Source: an uncultured Oscillospiraceae bacterium
GTDB taxonomy: Bacteria > Bacillota > Clostridia > Oscillospirales > Oscillospiraceae
Length of the DNA stretch: 64,000 bases
Reading direction: 5' to 3'
NCBI GenBank assembly: GCA_934589705.1
Contig: CAKTOH010000001.1
Span: 1-64,000 of the forward strand
Shown here: one piece after another, positions 56,521-64,000 of the stretch
Position numbering within the stretch: the stretch's first letter is position 1
Layout of the letters: each line of letters starts with the position of its first letter
Notes under the pieces: generated by a model
The model's input: only the letters and a program-made list of their open reading frames with translations
What the model was told of the DNA's origin: nothing
Databases searched by the model: none
Made by a program: the position numbers and the translations under genes

Positions 56521-58890
56521 ATCCGCAATGGTCACGCCGTCTTCTCCCTCGCCGTAGACGCCCAGCCGGAAGGACTTGATATACTTGTTCTTTTTCAGAT
56601 CCTGCTGAACGGCGGCACGAAGGGTTCCGGTGCCCTTGCCGTGGATAATCCGCACCTGGGTCAGATTGGCACGCATGGCCTCGTCCAGATACCGATCCAG
56701 CACACAGATGGCCTCGATGGCATCCATTCCCCGCAGGTCGATTTCCGTGGGCATGGCACTGAGCTTCATCTCCCGACCGGAGTGCTTGGGACGGGCTCCC
56801 TTTTCTTTGTAGGGATTCTCGTTTTCCAGAAGATAGACTTCCTCCGGGGCGGCGGTCATTTTCAGAATGCCCGCCTGCAATTGCAGGGACCCGTCCTTGT
56901 TGATGCCGATGACGCTGGCCTTGGTCCCCAGCTTCAGAAGCTCCACCGTATCCCCCACCAGGATTCCCCGGCTGGGCTTGGGCCGCTCCTTCTTGGGCTG
57001 GGCAGAGCGCAGCTTCTCCTCGGCCTCGTTCAGGTTCCGGCGCAGCTCAGATTGCCGCTGGTTGAAGCCCGTGGTGTCCGCCCGATCCTGAAGCTGCTTT
57101 TTCATGGCCTTCAGCTCTTCGCTGGCAAGGTTTGCGGCAGCCCGAGCCTCTTCGATGATGTACTGAGCCTCCTTCCGGGCAGACTCCATGGCCTTTTCTT
57201 TCTCCTTCTGGAGCTGAGCCTGATACTGCTCGCTTTGCTGCTTGATTTTCGCCGTCTCCTGGCGAAGCCGTTCCGCCTCCACCCGGGCGGATTCCATCTG
57301 CTGCCGCTGGCTTTCCAACTGTGACAGCACATCCTCGAAGTCCTTGTCGCTCTTGTCCACCAGGCTGTCCGCTTCCTTGAGGATTTCCTCGGCCAGTCCC
57401 AGCTTCCGGGAAATGGCGAAGGCGTTGGATTTGCCGGGAATGCCGATGAGCAGCCGGTAGGTAGGCCGCAAAGTCTCCACGTCAAACTCACAGGAGGCGT
57501 TGATAACCCCCTTGGTGCGCATGGCGTAAAGCTTCAGCTCGGCGTAGTGGGTGGTTGCCACAACCCGGCTGCCCATTTTCCGGCAGAACTCAATGATGGC
57601 CGTAGCCAGAGCCGCGCCCTCAGCCGGGTCGGTGCCCGCGCCTAGCTCATCGAAGAGCACCAGGGTTCGGTCATCGCATTGCGCCACCACATCCACGATG
57701 GTGCGCATATGGCTGGAGAAGGTGGAAAGGCTCTGGGCAATGGACTGCTCGTCGCCGATATCCGCGAGAATGGCCTCGAAGGTAGAAAGGGTGCTGCCGT
57801 CTCCCGCGGGAATGTGCAGGCCGCACTCGGCCATCAGGGTGAGCAAACCGATGGTTTTCAGGGTGACGGTTTTGCCGCCGGTGTTGGGGCCGGTGATGAT
57901 CATGGAATCAAAGTCCGTGCCTAAGCGGACGGAAATGGGAACTACGGTTTTGGGGTCAATGAGCGGGTGACGAGCCTTGCGCAGCTCCACCCTGCCCTTT
58001 TCGTTCATGATCGGCTCCCCAGCCCGCATCTGATAGCTGAGCTTGGCTTTGGCGAAGATCACATCCAGCTGCACCAGCAGCTGATAGTCCAAGTCAATGG
58101 CACTGCGGTAGCCTGCGGCCTCGGCGGACAGCTCCGCGAGAATCCGTTCAATTTCCTTCTTTTCCTTCAGTTCCAGCTCCCGAAGGGCATTGTTGGCATT
58201 CACCGCGGACATAGGCTCCACGAAATAAGTAGAGCCGGTGGCCGATACGTCGTGCACCAGACCCGGCACGTCATTTTTGCACTCGCTCTTCACCGGCACC
58301 ACATACCGTCCCTGACGGATGGTAATGATGGGCTCCCGGAGGAACTTGGAATAGGCTGGGGAGGAAATCACCTTTTGCAGGCTGTCCCGGATTTTCCCGG
58401 ACTGAATGCGCATGTGCCGCCGGATGTCCGCCAGGGCTGTGGAGGCGGTGTCGGCGATTTCTTCCTCGGAAAGGATCGCGCCGAAAATCTTATCCTCTAA
58501 GTATTTGTTGGGGGTCAGGCTCCGGAACAGGGAGTCCAGCACGGTTTTCGGGTCGTCCGGGGACACATAGCCCTGGATGGTACGGGCGCAGCGCAGGATC
58601 CCCGCAACGCGCAAAAGCTCCTTGGGCTGCAAGGTGCCCCCCCGTTCCGCCCGCTCCAGGGAGGACGAAACGTCCGTCACGTCCCCGAACACCGGGTTTC
58701 CCTTCCGGGCGCACAGGTCGGAAGCGGCGGTGGTCTGCTGCAAGAGCAGCGTCACCTCTTCCAAGTCGGAGGTAGGCCGCAGAAGCAGGCAGGCTGCCTT
58801 GCCGCCCTCACTTCCGGCGCAGGCGGACAAGCGCTGCAAAACCTGGTCAAGCTCCAGCTTTTGCAGGGATTTTTCGTATAATTCAGACAT
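56512..58890 (-). CDS. mutS2: Endonuclease MutS2
   Basis: The 792 residues have the MutS-type ATPase with Walker A GPNTGGKTVTLKT near 337 and LFDELGAGTDPAEG near 415. A coiled coil (about 520-630), a KOW-like segment and a C-terminal Smr nuclease domain with DLRGMDAIEA and IHGKGTGTLR follow. It lacks the mismatch-recognition domain of MutS. It is linked to suppression of recombination and rescue of collided ribosomes. It overlaps recO by 8 nt. Confidence 0.95.
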   Translation of the reverse strand: MSELYEKSLQKLELDQVLQRLSACAGSEGGKAACLLLRPTSDLEEVTLLLQQTTAASDLCARKGNPVFGDVTDVSSSLERAERGGTLQPKELLRVAGILRCARTIQGYVSPDDPKTVLDSLFRSLTPNKYLEDKIFGAILSEEEIADTASTALADIRRHMRIQSGKIRDSLQKVISSPAYSKFLREPIITIRQGRYVVPVKSECKNDVPGLVHDVSATGSTYFVEPMSAVNANNALRELELKEKKEIERILAELSAEAAGYRSAIDLDYQLLVQLDVIFAKAKLSYQMRAGEPIMNEKGRVELRKARHPLIDPKTVVPISVRLGTDFDSMIITGPNTGGKTVTLKTIGLLTLMAECGLHIPAGDGSTLSTFEAILADIGDEQSIAQSLSTFSSHMRTIVDVVAQCDDRTLVLFDELGAGTDPAEGAALATAIIEFCRKMGSRVVATTHYAELKLYAMRTKGVINASCEFDVETLRPTYRLLIGIPGKSNAFAISRKLGLAEEILKEADSLVDKSDKDFEDVLSQLESQRQQMESARVEAERLRQETAKIKQQSEQYQAQLQKEKEKAMESARKEAQYIIEEARAAANLASEELKAMKKQLQDRADTTGFNQRQSELRRNLNEAEEKLRSAQPKKERPKPSRGILVGDTVELLKLGTKASVIGINKDGSLQLQAGILKMTAAPEEVYLLENENPYKEKGARPKHSGREMKLSAMPTEIDLRGMDAIEAICVLDRYLDEAMRANLTQVRIIHGKGTGTLRAAVQQDLKKNKYIKSFRLGVYGEGEDGVTIADFR

Positions 58891-59641
58891 AGTTTTCTCC
58901 TATAAACAGGGATTTATAGAAATCCAGGGTGGAAAAGCCCCGTTCCAATTGGGTGGCAAGATAGGCCTCCGTGAGATTTTCCAGCAGCCGCATGGCATCT
59001 CCCCCGATCTGGAAGGAAAACAGCCGCTTTGGCTCACACAGGCAGATGTAGCGCATGGCTTCCAGCACCGCCGGCGTTACCGGCAGACGGATGCCATCGG
59101 AATCCGGATCCCGGCAGCTTTCGCATTCCAGCTGTCCGGCTCGAAGGTCAAAGCGCACCGGCTTCTGACTTCCGCAGATGTGGCAGCCAAACAAGTCTGG
59201 CGTGAAACCCGACAGGCAGGCTGCCCGAAGCTCGAATACCGCCTTCACCTGGGCTTCGGGAAGCCTTAATTGGGTCAGTGCGTAAAGGCTGTTCAGCAGC
59301 AGAGACAGCAGCTCCGGGTTTGGAATGTCCTCCTGAGACAGAACCTCCGCAACCTGAGCAAAATAAGTACCCAGGGACAGCTGGGTCAGCTCCCGCCGCA
59401 GAGGCGAGAACAGCTCAATGGAATGCGCCTCGTTGACGGTGTACTGCCCCCGGTATTCAAACAGGGTAAACTCCCCGAAAGCCAGAAGCTGACAGGGAGC
59501 AATCAGCGGACTGTTTTTCCGGCGAAGACCCCGGGCCTTCACCGTCAGCTTTCCGTGCCGTCGGGAAAGCACCGTGAGCAGGGCGTCCCGGTCATTGTAG
59601 TCCGTGACCCGCAGAACGATTCCCTGAATCGTCAAGTACAT
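58883..59641 (-). CDS. recO: DNA repair protein RecO
   Basis: The 252 residues have an N-terminal OB-fold (TIQGIVLRVTDYNDRDALLTVLSRRHGK), a helical domain, and a zinc finger CHICG..CESC near 155-175. It loads RecA with RecR in gap repair. ATG 59641 follows GGAGGAA. The preceding yqzL frame overlaps it by 50 nt. Confidence 0.95.
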   Translation of the reverse strand: MYLTIQGIVLRVTDYNDRDALLTVLSRRHGKLTVKARGLRRKNSPLIAPCQLLAFGEFTLFEYRGQYTVNEAHSIELFSPLRRELTQLSLGTYFAQVAEVLSQEDIPNPELLSLLLNSLYALTQLRLPEAQVKAVFELRAACLSGFTPDLFGCHICGSQKPVRFDLRAGQLECESCRDPDSDGIRLPVTPAVLEAMRYICLCEPKRLFSFQIGGDAMRLLENLTEAYLATQLERGFSTLDFYKSLFIGENYV

Positions 59642-59735
59642 GTGTTTCCTCCGATTTGGCCAATTGGCTGTACATAAGGTACGCCTCCGGCGCACCGGTA
59701 TCCAGAAAAAGATTCCAGTAATCCTGCGCGTTCAT
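59592..59735 (-). CDS. yqzL: YqzL-family small protein
   Basis: The 47-residue frame begins MNAQDYWNLFLDTGAPEAYL then MYSQLAK. This matches the YqzL pattern (W..F..TG.P.AYL.YK) and the conserved position between era and recO. GGAGGGG precedes the ATG. The frame runs 50 nt into recO before a stop, so its last residues may be unconstrained. Function unknown. Confidence 0.8.
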   Translation of the reverse strand: MNAQDYWNLFLDTGAPEAYLMYSQLAKSEETHVLDDSGNRSAGHGLQ

Positions 59736-59789
59736 TCCCATCCCCTCCGGGCATAGGATTTGCGCAAAAAAAGAAAATACAACTGGAAA

Positions 59790-60677
59790 TTATTCGCTGT
59801 AGCCGAAATTTCGTACCAGGAAGTCGCTGTCCCGCCAGTTTTCCTTCACCTTCACCCAGGTAGTCAGATACACTTTGGTGCCCATGAACTTCTCGCAGTC
59901 CGTCCGGGCCAGAGAGGAAATCTTTTTCAGCATATCCCCGTGCTTGCCGATGATAATGCCTTTGTGGCTGGCCTTTTCGCAGTAGATGGTGGCGTCCAGG
60001 TCGATGATGCCGTTGTCCCGCTCGGAGAAGGTGGTGATTTCCACGGCAATGCCGTGGGGGATCTCCTTATCCAGGCACCACAGCAGCTTTTCCCGGATGA
60101 TTTCTGCCATAACCTGCCGTTCCGGCTGATCGGTGGTCACATCGTCTGGGAACAGGAAGGGCCCTTCCTGGGCATATTTTTCGCATTCTTTCAGCAGCTC
60201 CTCCACTCCGTCGCCGGTTTTGGCGGAAATGGGGATGATGGCATCAAAGACCCCGGCCGCAGAATAAACGGCGATGACCTCCAGCAGCTTGTCCTTTTCC
60301 ACGGTGTCGATTTTGTTGATGGCGAGAATCGCCGGGCAGTGAGAGGCCCGGATGCGCTCAATGAGGGCTTCCTCCTGAACGCCGATGCTGGCGATGGGCT
60401 CCACCACCAGAATGGTGGCATCCACGTCGGAAATAGATTCCCGGACGGTGTTCACCATATAGTCTCCCAGCTTGGTTCTGGCCTTGTGATAGCCGGGAGT
60501 GTCCATGAAGACAAACTGAAGATTTCCACGGGTGACGATGCCGCAGATCCGGTTCCGGGTGGTCTGGGGCTTATTGGATACGATGGCGATCTTCTCGCCC
60601 ACCAGGTAGTTGGTCAGTGTGGACTTGCCCACATTGGGTCGCCCGGCAATGGTAATCATGGCGGTTTTGGTATTCAT
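59790..60677 (-). CDS. era: GTPase Era
   Basis: The 295 residues have a GTPase domain with GRPNVGKST (G1), DTPGYHK (G3) and NKID (G4), and a C-terminal KH domain with IIGKHGDMLKKI. It binds the 3' end of 16S rRNA and assists 30S assembly. It lies 12 nt after ybeY, its usual functional partner. Confidence 0.96.
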   Translation of the reverse strand: MNTKTAMITIAGRPNVGKSTLTNYLVGEKIAIVSNKPQTTRNRICGIVTRGNLQFVFMDTPGYHKARTKLGDYMVNTVRESISDVDATILVVEPIASIGVQEEALIERIRASHCPAILAINKIDTVEKDKLLEVIAVYSAAGVFDAIIPISAKTGDGVEELLKECEKYAQEGPFLFPDDVTTDQPERQVMAEIIREKLLWCLDKEIPHGIAVEITTFSERDNGIIDLDATIYCEKASHKGIIIGKHGDMLKKISSLARTDCEKFMGTKVYLTTWVKVKENWRDSDFLVRNFGYSE

Positions 60678-60689
60678 ATTCTCTCTCCT

Positions 60690-61190
60690 TTAATCCCTCT
60701 GCATTCCGGGAATCCCGGCGGCGATGGCCTCCTCCCGGGCGCGCATCTGCCGCTTCTGCTCTCCCTCATCCAGATGGTCATAGCCCAGCAGATGGAGCAT
60801 GGAATGAATGGTCAGGTACCCCACCTCCCGGCGGACGGAATGGCCGAACTCCTGCGCCTGGGCCACGGCTCGTTCCAGGCTGATGCACATATCCCCCAGG
60901 GGCACAAGTCCCGTGGCCGGGTCTTCGTATTCGCTCCAGTCCTCTGGCGGATTGCCCGCCTCCAGCTGGAACATGGGAAAGCTCAGCACGTCCGTGGGCC
61001 GGTCGATGTTCCGGCTCTCCCGGTTCACGGTTTGAATGCCTGCGTCGTTGGTCACGAGCACGTTGATTTCGCACTTGGCCGTGACCTTTTCCGCCTTCAG
61101 GGTCTCCTTGATGCAGGTGCGGATAATCTGCTTGATGGCAAAGCTTTGCAGACTAAATTCCTCAAAAACCAGGTTGATTCTGTGATTCAT
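60690..61190 (-). CDS. ybeY: rRNA maturation endoribonuclease YbeY
   Basis: The 166 residues have the zinc motif HSMLHLLGYDHLDEGE (H-x3-H-x5-H) and NRESRNIDRPTDVLSFPM. It takes part in 16S 3'-end processing and ribosome quality control. One base separates it from phoH. Confidence 0.95.
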   Translation of the reverse strand: MNHRINLVFEEFSLQSFAIKQIIRTCIKETLKAEKVTAKCEINVLVTNDAGIQTVNRESRNIDRPTDVLSFPMFQLEAGNPPEDWSEYEDPATGLVPLGDMCISLERAVAQAQEFGHSVRREVGYLTIHSMLHLLGYDHLDEGEQKRQMRAREEAIAAGIPGMQRD

Positions 61191-61191
61191 G

Positions 61192-62205
61192 TCAATTCTT
61201 CCTCTTGTATCGCCCGGTCAGCTGCCGGGGCTTTTTCGGGGCGGGCACTTTGTCCGCTTTTTCGTAGGCACTGATGATCTCCTGCACCAGGGCGTGGCGC
61301 ACCACGTCCGCGGCGGTCAGCCGGCAGATGGCGATGTCCTTCACGTTTTCCAGCACCCGGATAGCGTCCTTCAGTCCGGAAACCTTGTCCTCCGGCAGGT
61401 CGATCTGGGTCACATCGCCGGTAATGACGATTTTCGAGCCGAAGCCCAGCCGGGTCAAGAACATTTTCATCTGCTCCCGGGTGGTGTTCTGGGCCTCGTC
61501 CAGAATGATGAAGCTGTCGTCCAGGGTACGACCCCGCATGTAGGCAAGCGGCGCCACCTCGATGGAGCCCCGCTCCTGATATTTCTGGAAGGTTTCCGCC
61601 CCCAGCATGTCGTACAGCGCGTCGTACAGAGGCCGCAGGTAAGGGTCAACCTTGTTCTGCAAATCACCGGGCAGGAAGCCCAGCCGCTCCCCTGCCTCCA
61701 CCGCCGGCCGGGTGAGGATGATCCGGTTCACCGTCCGCTCCCGGAAGGCGGCCACGGCGGCGGCCACCGCCAGATAGGTCTTTCCGGTGCCTGCGGGGCC
61801 AACGCCGATGGTGATGGTGTTGGACTGTATCGCCTTCATATACTTCTGCTGGCCTACGGTCTTTGCCTTGATGGGCTTTCCTTTGGCGGTGATGCACACC
61901 ACATCCTTGGCCATCTGAGCTACCTGCTGGTCGTTGCCCTCGTTCACCAGTGTGATTAAATAGCGAACCCGCTGCTCGTCAATGGCTTCCCCCTTGGCGG
62001 CCAGCGTCAGCAGCCCCTCCAGGGTGCGCACGGCCTTGTCGGCCTGCTCCTCATCGCCGATGACGTGAAGCTCCGTGCCCCGGTTCACGATCTGAACCCC
62101 CAGAGCCTCCTCAATCCGCTTTACATTTTCGTCAAAAGAGCCGAATACGGCAATCAGGTCTTCAACCCGTTCCGCGTTCACCGCTCTGTCCACTTGTTTT
62201 GCCAT
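61192..62205 (-). CDS. phoH: PhoH-family ATPase
   Basis: About 337 residues with an N-terminal KH-like segment (about 20-70), then a P-loop domain with GPAGTGKT near 148 and Walker B ILDEAQNTT near 230. ATG 62205 is six bases after GGAG; 62217 is an alternative. It overlaps the end of yqfD by about 44 nt. RNA-related ATPase activity is inferred for the family. Confidence 0.93.
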   Translation of the reverse strand: MAKQVDRAVNAERVEDLIAVFGSFDENVKRIEEALGVQIVNRGTELHVIGDEEQADKAVRTLEGLLTLAAKGEAIDEQRVRYLITLVNEGNDQQVAQMAKDVVCITAKGKPIKAKTVGQQKYMKAIQSNTITIGVGPAGTGKTYLAVAAAVAAFRERTVNRIILTRPAVEAGERLGFLPGDLQNKVDPYLRPLYDALYDMLGAETFQKYQERGSIEVAPLAYMRGRTLDDSFIILDEAQNTTREQMKMFLTRLGFGSKIVITGDVTQIDLPEDKVSGLKDAIRVLENVKDIAICRLTAADVVRHALVQEIISAYEKADKVPAPKKPRQLTGRYKRKN

Positions 62206-63388
62206 TTGATTCTCCATTTCCTTCCCTTTTTTCCCTGCCGAGCATCTCCTGACACAGATAGCCTCCCCGGAGACGGTAGATGTCTCCATTTCTCTGGATG
62301 GTCTGCTGGGTCTGCTGTATCCTCCCTGCAATCATCTGCCGGGGAAGATACCGGGCAGCAAAAGCTTCCAGAAGCGCAGAGGCCTCCGGGCCAGTAAGCT
62401 TCGCCGATGTGCTTTCCCGGATTTCATAGATTTCCACCCGAAGGGAAACCGGAAGCCGGAACCGCCCTGGCAGGGTCAAAGGATAATCCTCTTGTATTCT
62501 ATCACAACTGCCCTCCAAAATTCCACTGTCTTTCCAAAAAAAGATTCTCTTTTTTCCGAGAAGCAGGCTCAGAGCACGCTTGGTGCCGGTGATTTTCCCC
62601 TTTCGCAGGTACTGCGCCGGGGTCACCGCTTCTATCTGCCGCCGGGTCTGCGCCAGAATCTCCCCCTCAGCCTGGGCAGCCTGAATGCAGATGCCGCAGT
62701 CCGTGTAGCCGGAAATCAGAATTTCCCCCTTTTTCACCGCCTGACCGGGCTGAACCAGCCCCGTGCCCTGGGTAACAGTCACGGAGAGAATGTAGCCGTC
62801 CATGGCGGCTACGATGTTTCCCACCTGATGTTTTGCTTCCGGTGCCGGGGCGGGAGCCGTCCGCTCCCGAACGGAGATCACCGCAGTGCAGCCTTGGGTA
62901 TTCACTCCCACCCATTCCAGCTCTGGAATGGCCTCCAGCAGGGCATTCTTGACGCGCTCGCTGCGCACGCCCCGCCGGGAAGCCCCGAAGGACAGCCCCT
63001 GACGCTCCGCCTCCCAAAGAATCCGCGCTCTGGGTACGGCTTTGTTTCCCTCCACCCGAAAAAAGAGTACCCAGGTGGGAAGCAGCATGGTAAGCCCCAT
63101 CAGAAAAACCAGCCCCATCAGAAGGAGCTTCCGCTCCCAAAGTGCCCCGACAGCGTACCAGAGCCCCTGCCGCCCCAGCACCCGGAAGCTGTCTCCCCGC
63201 TTCCGGCACAGAGCCTCCGCCGCCGGAAGGTCTTCCCGGCGCAGCAGAAATTCCAAAGTCAGTGCCCCTTTCGGGGTGATTTCGTCCAATGCAATTCCGG
63301 CTTCCCCCAGGGCACGCAGTGCCCCTTCCGGGTCGGCACTGACCAGCTCTGCCCGGACAATTCCCGCCGCTTGCTTCCAGAAGCTCAT
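62162..63388 (-). CDS. yqfD: Sporulation protein YqfD
   Basis: The 408 residues have a cytoplasmic N-terminal part, a membrane helix near 90-112 (LLLMGLVFLMGLTMLLPTWVLFF), then the POTRA-like GNKAVPRARILWEAERQGL and the long outer domain (GTGLVQPGQAVKKGEILISG). In Bacillus it is a sigma-E-dependent protein of unknown precise role. Overlaps yqfC by 4 nt. Confidence 0.92.
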   Translation of the reverse strand: MSFWKQAAGIVRAELVSADPEGALRALGEAGIALDEITPKGALTLEFLLRREDLPAAEALCRKRGDSFRVLGRQGLWYAVGALWERKLLLMGLVFLMGLTMLLPTWVLFFRVEGNKAVPRARILWEAERQGLSFGASRRGVRSERVKNALLEAIPELEWVGVNTQGCTAVISVRERTAPAPAPEAKHQVGNIVAAMDGYILSVTVTQGTGLVQPGQAVKKGEILISGYTDCGICIQAAQAEGEILAQTRRQIEAVTPAQYLRKGKITGTKRALSLLLGKKRIFFWKDSGILEGSCDRIQEDYPLTLPGRFRLPVSLRVEIYEIRESTSAKLTGPEASALLEAFAARYLPRQMIAGRIQQTQQTIQRNGDIYRLRGGYLCQEMLGREKREGNGESNGKTSGQSGERGTG

Positions 63389-63672
63389 GGGGCATCCCTC
63401 CGAAGCAGGGACACGGTGTCGATTTTTCCCCGGATCAGCAGCTGTTCCCGGCTCATCCGGGTAAGCACCATGTTGTGACCGCAGATTCGAACCTGTCCGA
63501 ATTTCAGCCCGATGAGAATCTCCTCCGGGCAGTAGGCCTGAACGCCCCGGTGATTTTCCACCAGCACTCTGGTGTCACCGCCGATTTCGATAATGGGCTG
63601 TGCGGGCATGGGTTCCGTGTCCAGCTCTGCCCTGGCGGCCAGACGCTCCCAGAAGCCACTTGTTTTTTCCAC
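63385..63672 (-). CDS. yqfC: YabP/YqfC-family sporulation protein
   Basis: The 95 residues with IIEIGGDTRVLVENHRGV and ILIGLKFGQVRICGHNMVLTRMSREQLLIRG show the beta-rich YabP/YqfC fold. It is the first gene of yqfC-yqfD-phoH-ybeY-era-yqzL-recO-mutS2. Confidence 0.9.
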   Translation of the reverse strand: MEKTSGFWERLAARAELDTEPMPAQPIIEIGGDTRVLVENHRGVQAYCPEEILIGLKFGQVRICGHNMVLTRMSREQLLIRGKIDTVSLLRRDAP

Positions 63673-63743
63673 CTCAGCGGCACCCCCTTTTTCCTAGGAT
63701 ATGAATGGAAGAATCTTTGTTTGCATAGAATTGCGCGAGGTGA

Positions 63744-64000
63744 ATGGCTTTGAAGCAACGCAAGCAAATTCTGGGACTTTTGGGGGCGGCGGGAATGCTG
63801 GCTCTGATTCTGGACAGCCGGACGGCGCTCATGGGCGCCGGGGCAGGGATTGAACTATGTCTGAAAACCGTGGTGCCCTCCCTGTTCCCTTTCTTCGTGC
63901 TCTCCACGCTGGTAATTGGCAGTTGGGGCGGGGATTTCCGGCTTCCCTGGTGTCTGTCCGGCCTGCTGCCGGGAATGACCGACCGGATGCCCGCGCTGGT
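63744..64000 (+). CDS. YlbJ-like sporulation membrane protein, cut by window edge
   Basis: About 85 residues are visible, open to the end of the window: a basic start (MALKQRKQ), a membrane helix, then GIELCLKTVVPSLFPFFVLS, the VPSLFPF signature of YlbJ and related nucleoside-recognition (Gate) proteins. GAGGTGA lies very close to ATG 63744; TTG 63750 is six bases from it and may be the true start. It is divergent from yqfC. Confidence 0.75.
   Translation, partial: MALKQRKQILGLLGAAGMLALILDSRTALMGAGAGIELCLKTVVPSLFPFFVLSTLVIGSWGGDFRLPWCLSGLLPGMTDRMPAL

Noticed and set aside
56375-56557. 60-codon frame between hpr and mutS2 on the plus strand
   Set aside because: It overlaps the hpr promoter, the cre-like site and the tandem repeat, and has no ribosome site.

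Overview
The window looks like a chromosomal segment of a spore-forming, GC-rich Clostridia species, probably of the Oscillospiraceae/Ruminococcaceae type. The evidence is its sporulation genes (SpoIVFB-like protease, YqfC, YqfD, SpoIID/peptidoglycan-binding proteins, a SpoIIM-like and a YlbJ-like membrane protein), a type III glutamine synthetase, Firmicutes-style gene orders (spoIVFB / TIGR03960 / TIGR03936; nusB / xseA / xseB / ispA; yqfC / yqfD / phoH / ybeY / era / yqzL / recO), tRNA genes with encoded CCA, and many short structured intergenic repeats. I see no prophage, integrative plasmid or CRISPR array. The assignment is made from the sequence alone.

Layout. 1-6.1 kb: a cut tRNA-Ala, an ECF sigma/anti-sigma pair, SpoIVFB, two radical-SAM-associated proteins, a small zinc protein and tRNA-Pro; both tRNAs are followed by a short element carrying a copy of the tRNA 3' end. 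6.2-12.1 kb: small unknown proteins, a phosphodiesterase, a candidate structured RNA, a phosphatidyltransferase and a spore-type peptidoglycan-binding operon on the minus strand. 12.1-16.2 kb: asparagine synthetase, pyruvate kinase and a GyrI-like protein. 16.8-30.7 kb: one long minus-strand operon asnB-purC-purA-purB-guaA-pyrG-purF-carA-carB. 30.9-35.1 kb: glutamine synthetase III, divergent from a type I glutamine synthetase and an ANTAR regulator. 35.4-39.5 kb: Asp23, NusB, a TsaD-like paralogue, exonuclease VII and a prenyl synthase. 39.5-41 kb: a manganese (yybP-ykoY) riboswitch in front of a stand-alone OadB-like membrane protein and a 41-residue OadG-like protein. 41-53 kb: DAHP synthase, a GH25 lipoprotein, tRNA-Leu, two tyrosine recombinases, phosphofructokinase, a second ECF sigma/anti-sigma pair, a toxin-antitoxin pair and membrane proteins. 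53-64 kb: coaD, rsmD, uvrC, an HPr-family protein, mutS2, and the recO-yqzL-era-ybeY-phoH-yqfD-yqfC operon.

How it fits together. The centre is a nitrogen hub. Two glutamine synthetases lie next to an operon in which AsnB, GuaA, PyrG, PurF and CarA all consume glutamine. The minus-strand GSIII leader holds a terminator that competes with a hairpin carrying an A1/G4 hexaloop, the signature of ANTAR targets, and an ANTAR protein is encoded in the same divergent locus. I think this antitermination circuit and the Mn-riboswitch/OadB-OadG unit are the strongest functional leads.

The strongest structural lead is a family of 166-221 nt intergenic repeats (three copies here). Their long stems differ in sequence but keep pairing through compensatory changes. 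Two copies, plus a possible remnant, abut the stop codon of the neighbouring gene.
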